Of a stretch of 64,000 bases of DNA, positions 55,103-64,000 are shown piece after piece. A program made the translations under genes and the position numbers. Positions within the stretch are counted from its first letter, which is position 1; every line of letters starts with the position of its first letter. This DNA is from Rhodanobacter sp. Soil772 (GTDB taxonomy: Bacteria > Pseudomonadota > Gammaproteobacteria > Xanthomonadales > Rhodanobacteraceae), in NCBI RefSeq assembly GCF_001428385.1, contig NZ_LMSK01000002.1:464704-528703 (forward strand), read 5' to 3'. Below the pieces are notes generated by a model. The model saw only the letters and a program-made list of their open reading frames with translations, did no database searches and was not told the DNA's origin.

Positions 55103-55300
55103 ATGACCGGTTTCCTGCTCTGGCTGTTGCTGCTGGTGTTCTGCTGGCCGCTCGCGCTGCTGGCGCTGGTGCTGTACCCGATCGTGTGGCTGCTGTTGCT
55201 GCCGCTGCGCCTGGTCGGCATCACCGTGAGCGCCGTGTTCGCCTTCCTCGGCGCCCTGCTGATGCTGCCGGCGCGCGTGCTGCGCGGCCATCCGGTCTGA
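55103..55300 (+). CDS. Small hydrophobic membrane protein
   Basis: This 65-residue protein is mostly Leu/Val/Ala/Phe with two adjacent transmembrane segments and a basic C-terminus. No known domain. The start MTGFLLWL has GAGGA 6-10 nt upstream; the ATG-like codon 33 nt earlier does not. It sits 92 nt after the NnrU gene and just before the DUF938 gene. Confidence 0.7.
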   Translation: MTGFLLWLLLLVFCWPLALLALVLYPIVWLLLLPLRLVGITVSAVFAFLGALLMLPARVLRGHPV

Positions 55301-55314
55301 CGCCAGATCGCGGC

Positions 55315-55911
55315 GTGGAAAAGCCGCACTCGCCCGCGTGCGAGCGCAATCGCGAACCGATCCTCGGCGTGCTGCGCGAGTATTTTTCCGATCGCCGGAA
55401 TGTGCTGGAGGTCGGCAGCGGTACCGGCCAGCACGCGGTGCATTTCGCCGCGGCGCTGCCCCGGCCGACCTGGCAAAGCTCCGATCGCGCGGAGAACCTG
55501 CCCGGCATCCGCGCCTGGCTGGATGAGGCGGCGCTGCCGAACACCCCGGCACCGCTGGAGTTCGACGTCAACGGCACCTGGCCGCCGGGGCCGTTCGACG
55601 CCGTGTTCAGCGCCAACACCTTGCACATCATGGCCTGGCCCGAGGTGCAGCGACTGTTCGCGCAACTGCCCGCGATCACCAGCGACGACGCGGTCCTGAT
55701 CATCTACGGCCCGTTCAACAAGCAGGGCCGCTACAGCAGCGACAGCAATGCCGCGTTCGACGAATGGCTCAAGGCACGCGGCGCACACATGGCGATCCGC
55801 GACGCCGAAGCCGTCGACGCCTTGGCCGATGCCGCCGGCTTCCGCCTGCTTGCCGACATCGCGATGCCGGCCAACAACCGCTGCCGCGTGTGGCAGCGCA
55901 GGCACGGCTGA
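55315..55911 (+). CDS. DUF938 family SAM-dependent methyltransferase
   Basis: This 198-residue protein begins at a GTG with the family-typical KPHSPACERNREPIL. The SAM motif LEVGSGTGQHAVHFA at about 30-44 and ANTLHIMAWPEV in the middle mark the DUF938 methyltransferase group. The substrate is unknown. No ATG is available near the N-terminus. It begins 15 nt after the small membrane protein stop and is probably in the same transcript. Confidence 0.87.
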   Translation: MEKPHSPACERNREPILGVLREYFSDRRNVLEVGSGTGQHAVHFAAALPRPTWQSSDRAENLPGIRAWLDEAALPNTPAPLEFDVNGTWPPGPFDAVFSANTLHIMAWPEVQRLFAQLPAITSDDAVLIIYGPFNKQGRYSSDSNAAFDEWLKARGAHMAIRDAEAVDALADAAGFRLLADIAMPANNRCRVWQRRHG

Positions 55912-55966
55912 AACCCGCCTGCACAGCAGGCCTGCATAATCGCGCCGAACCGGGTACAAAGGCAGC

Positions 55967-56368
55967 ATGAAGTCGATCGACACGCTGACCCCCTGCCCCT
56001 GCGGCAACCCGGCCGGTTACAGCCAATGCTGCGGACCGCTGCACGATGGCGCCATCGCCGCCACGCCCGAACAGCTGATGCGCTCGCGCTACAGCGCCTA
56101 CGTGCTCAAGCGCGAGGATTACCTGCTGGCCAGCTGGCACGCCGACAGCCGGCCAGCCTCGTTGCGGCTGGCCGCGCAGCAGCCGCCGCCGACCTGGCTG
56201 GGGCTGGAAGTGCGCCGCCAGCAAACCGTCGACGACAGTCACGCCATCGTGGAGTTCGTCGCCCGCTACCGCCTCGGCGGCGGCCGCGCACAGCGCCAGC
56301 ACGAGACCAGCCGCTTCGTGCGCGTGGACGACCGCTGGTATTACCTCGACGGCGAACTGAAGAGCTGA
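55967..56368 (+). CDS. ychJ: YchJ family SEC-C motif protein
   Basis: This 133-residue protein carries an N-terminal metal site PCPCG with the later CCGPLH, and the YchJ-type core LMRSRYSAYVLKREDYLLASWH followed by the NTF2-like strand FVARY and YLDGE. These UPF0225 proteins have no firmly established function. It is convergent with ligB, 3 nt between the stops. Confidence 0.87.
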   Translation: MKSIDTLTPCPCGNPAGYSQCCGPLHDGAIAATPEQLMRSRYSAYVLKREDYLLASWHADSRPASLRLAAQQPPPTWLGLEVRRQQTVDDSHAIVEFVARYRLGGGRAQRQHETSRFVRVDDRWYYLDGELKS

Positions 56369-56371
56369 CGC

Positions 56372-58096
<1,725 letters not shown>

Positions 58097-58156
58097 CTAG
58101 CCGGCGGTCACCGGCGCAGGCAGCCGCCGATGCCGATCGCATGCGTAGGCGTCGGG

Positions 58157-58933
58157 CTAGCGGCGCGGCGGCAGTTCGCCGAAGCGCAGCACCGTCTCGC
58201 CGTGGAAGCGGCCGTTCGGCCCGAAGCGCCGCTCCGCGATCACGCCATGGCCGTCGTGGCCGATCGCCACCACGGTGCTGGCGCGGGTGCCGTACTGCTC
58301 GCCGCGGATGAACGCCGCCGACAGCCAGCGCTCGCGCTCCAACCCCACGCCGGTATCCGGCAGCTGCGCCTCCGGCGCCTGCCGCTCGTCGGCGAGCGCC
58401 TCGAACAGCGGCGCGAAATCCGCGTCGCCGCCGGCATCGATCCACTGCTGCAGCCGCTGCATCAGCGCACGGGTCTTCGGCCACGGCGTGTTGAAGTCGG
58501 CGTTCGACAGGCCGTGCACGCCAGCCGTCACCGCCTGCGCGCGCGGCTCGGGGCGGTTGCCCAGATAGAACGCTTCGCGCGCATCGAAGGTAAGCAGGTT
58601 GAACGGGCGATAGTCCGCCGCCGCGCGCAGCAGTTGCTGCGCGTGCGTGGCGGCACCGGCGTCGTCGCGGAGGTAGTCGGTGGCGAGCAGGCCGCGCGAG
58701 GTGCCGAGCTGCGGGTCGCGCGGGTCGCGCACGTTGGTCACCACGCAGCAGCGCCCACCATCGGTGACGCCGAGCCAAGTGCCGCCGGCCTCGAGGTCGC
58801 GGCCGCCGACGATCGGCGCATCATCCCAGCGCGCCAGCGCCGCACTGGGCCGCGCATGGAATTCGTCGCGGTTGCCGGCCAGCAGCAGGCGCCAGCGTGG
58901 ATGCGTGTTCCAGGCGAACGCAATCAGGCACAT
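58157..58933 (-). CDS. NRDE family protein (TANGO2-like)
   Basis: This 258-residue protein begins MCLIAFAW, with the diagnostic NRDE at about 21-24 and GGTWLGVTDGGR at about 50-61. It belongs to the NRDE/TANGO2 family. Human TANGO2 deficiency causes a metabolic disorder, and recent work links the family to haem and lipid handling. Bacterial function is not settled. It starts 9 nt after the gltD stop and is probably in the gltBD transcript. Confidence 0.9.
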   Translation of the reverse strand: MCLIAFAWNTHPRWRLLLAGNRDEFHARPSAALARWDDAPIVGGRDLEAGGTWLGVTDGGRCCVVTNVRDPRDPQLGTSRGLLATDYLRDDAGAATHAQQLLRAAADYRPFNLLTFDAREAFYLGNRPEPRAQAVTAGVHGLSNADFNTPWPKTRALMQRLQQWIDAGGDADFAPLFEALADERQAPEAQLPDTGVGLERERWLSAAFIRGEQYGTRASTVVAIGHDGHGVIAERRFGPNGRFHGETVLRFGELPPRR

Positions 58934-58942
58934 GCGTGAAAC

Positions 58943-64000
<5,058 letters not shown>

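Overview
The window is about 64 kb of a very GC-rich chromosome, close to 70% GC in most genes. The gene set fits a gammaproteobacterium of the Lysobacterales (Xanthomonadales), most likely Rhodanobacteraceae (Rhodanobacter/Dyella/Luteibacter type). The grounds are a free-standing aceE, a malic enzyme-phosphotransacetylase hybrid, a glutaredoxin-rhodanese fusion, TPR sulfotransferases beside a TonB-dependent receptor, and a QEGLA-motif protein. This placement is inference; there is no rRNA in the window. I saw no tRNA, rRNA, CRISPR array, insertion sequence or prophage.

Layout. 1-2.2 kb: a DUF883-type membrane-anchored protein and an MFS transporter. 2.1-8.6 kb, minus strand: maeB, aceE, an OmpA-DUF4377 lipoprotein, and a short decayed copy of the aceE 3' end beyond it. 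8.6-11.1 kb, minus: a QEGLA/MATCAP-like metallopeptidase homologue and rsgA. 11.3-15.1 kb, plus: an AlaA-type aminotransferase (TTG start), an SGNH hydrolase, an LpxH-like phosphoesterase and a three-domain monothiol glutaredoxin.

15.2-27.1 kb is the unusual part. It holds four different TPR-sulfotransferases, one TPR-aspartyl/asparaginyl beta-hydroxylase and one TonB-dependent receptor. Hand counts on sampled lines give about 60-64% GC here against about 70% in the flanks. The receptor has a near-consensus promoter, a leader of about 260 nt, and a strong intrinsic terminator that ends 9 nt before the start codon of the next sulfotransferase. A coordinated modification system for a peptide or surface protein is the best candidate here for something undescribed, but its substrate is not evident.

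27.2-35 kb: AMP nucleosidase, DegV protein, SDR, a small lipoprotein, norM-sppA and a DUF3667 protein. 35-41.8 kb: an inverted pair of perfect DnaA boxes ahead of priA, then tatABC, a SYLF-domain protein, hemH and an alpha/beta hydrolase. 41.8-48.5 kb: an M49-type peptidase lipoprotein, an MFS drug transporter coupled to a DUF1993 gene, a small orphan, a COG2509 flavoprotein and a FrnE/DsbA-like protein. 48.5-56.4 kb: a GAF-GGDEF-EAL protein divergent from dinG-hutD, then an NnrU protein, a small membrane protein, a DUF938 methyltransferase and a YchJ protein. 56.4-64 kb, minus: ligB with an export signal, an NRDE/TANGO2 protein, gltD and the 3' part of gltB, with a facing pair of REP-like palindromes between gltB and gltD.

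Most of the window is housekeeping: pyruvate oxidation, nitrogen assimilation, haem synthesis, Tat export, replication restart and ribosome assembly. The 15-27 kb island is accessory in character.
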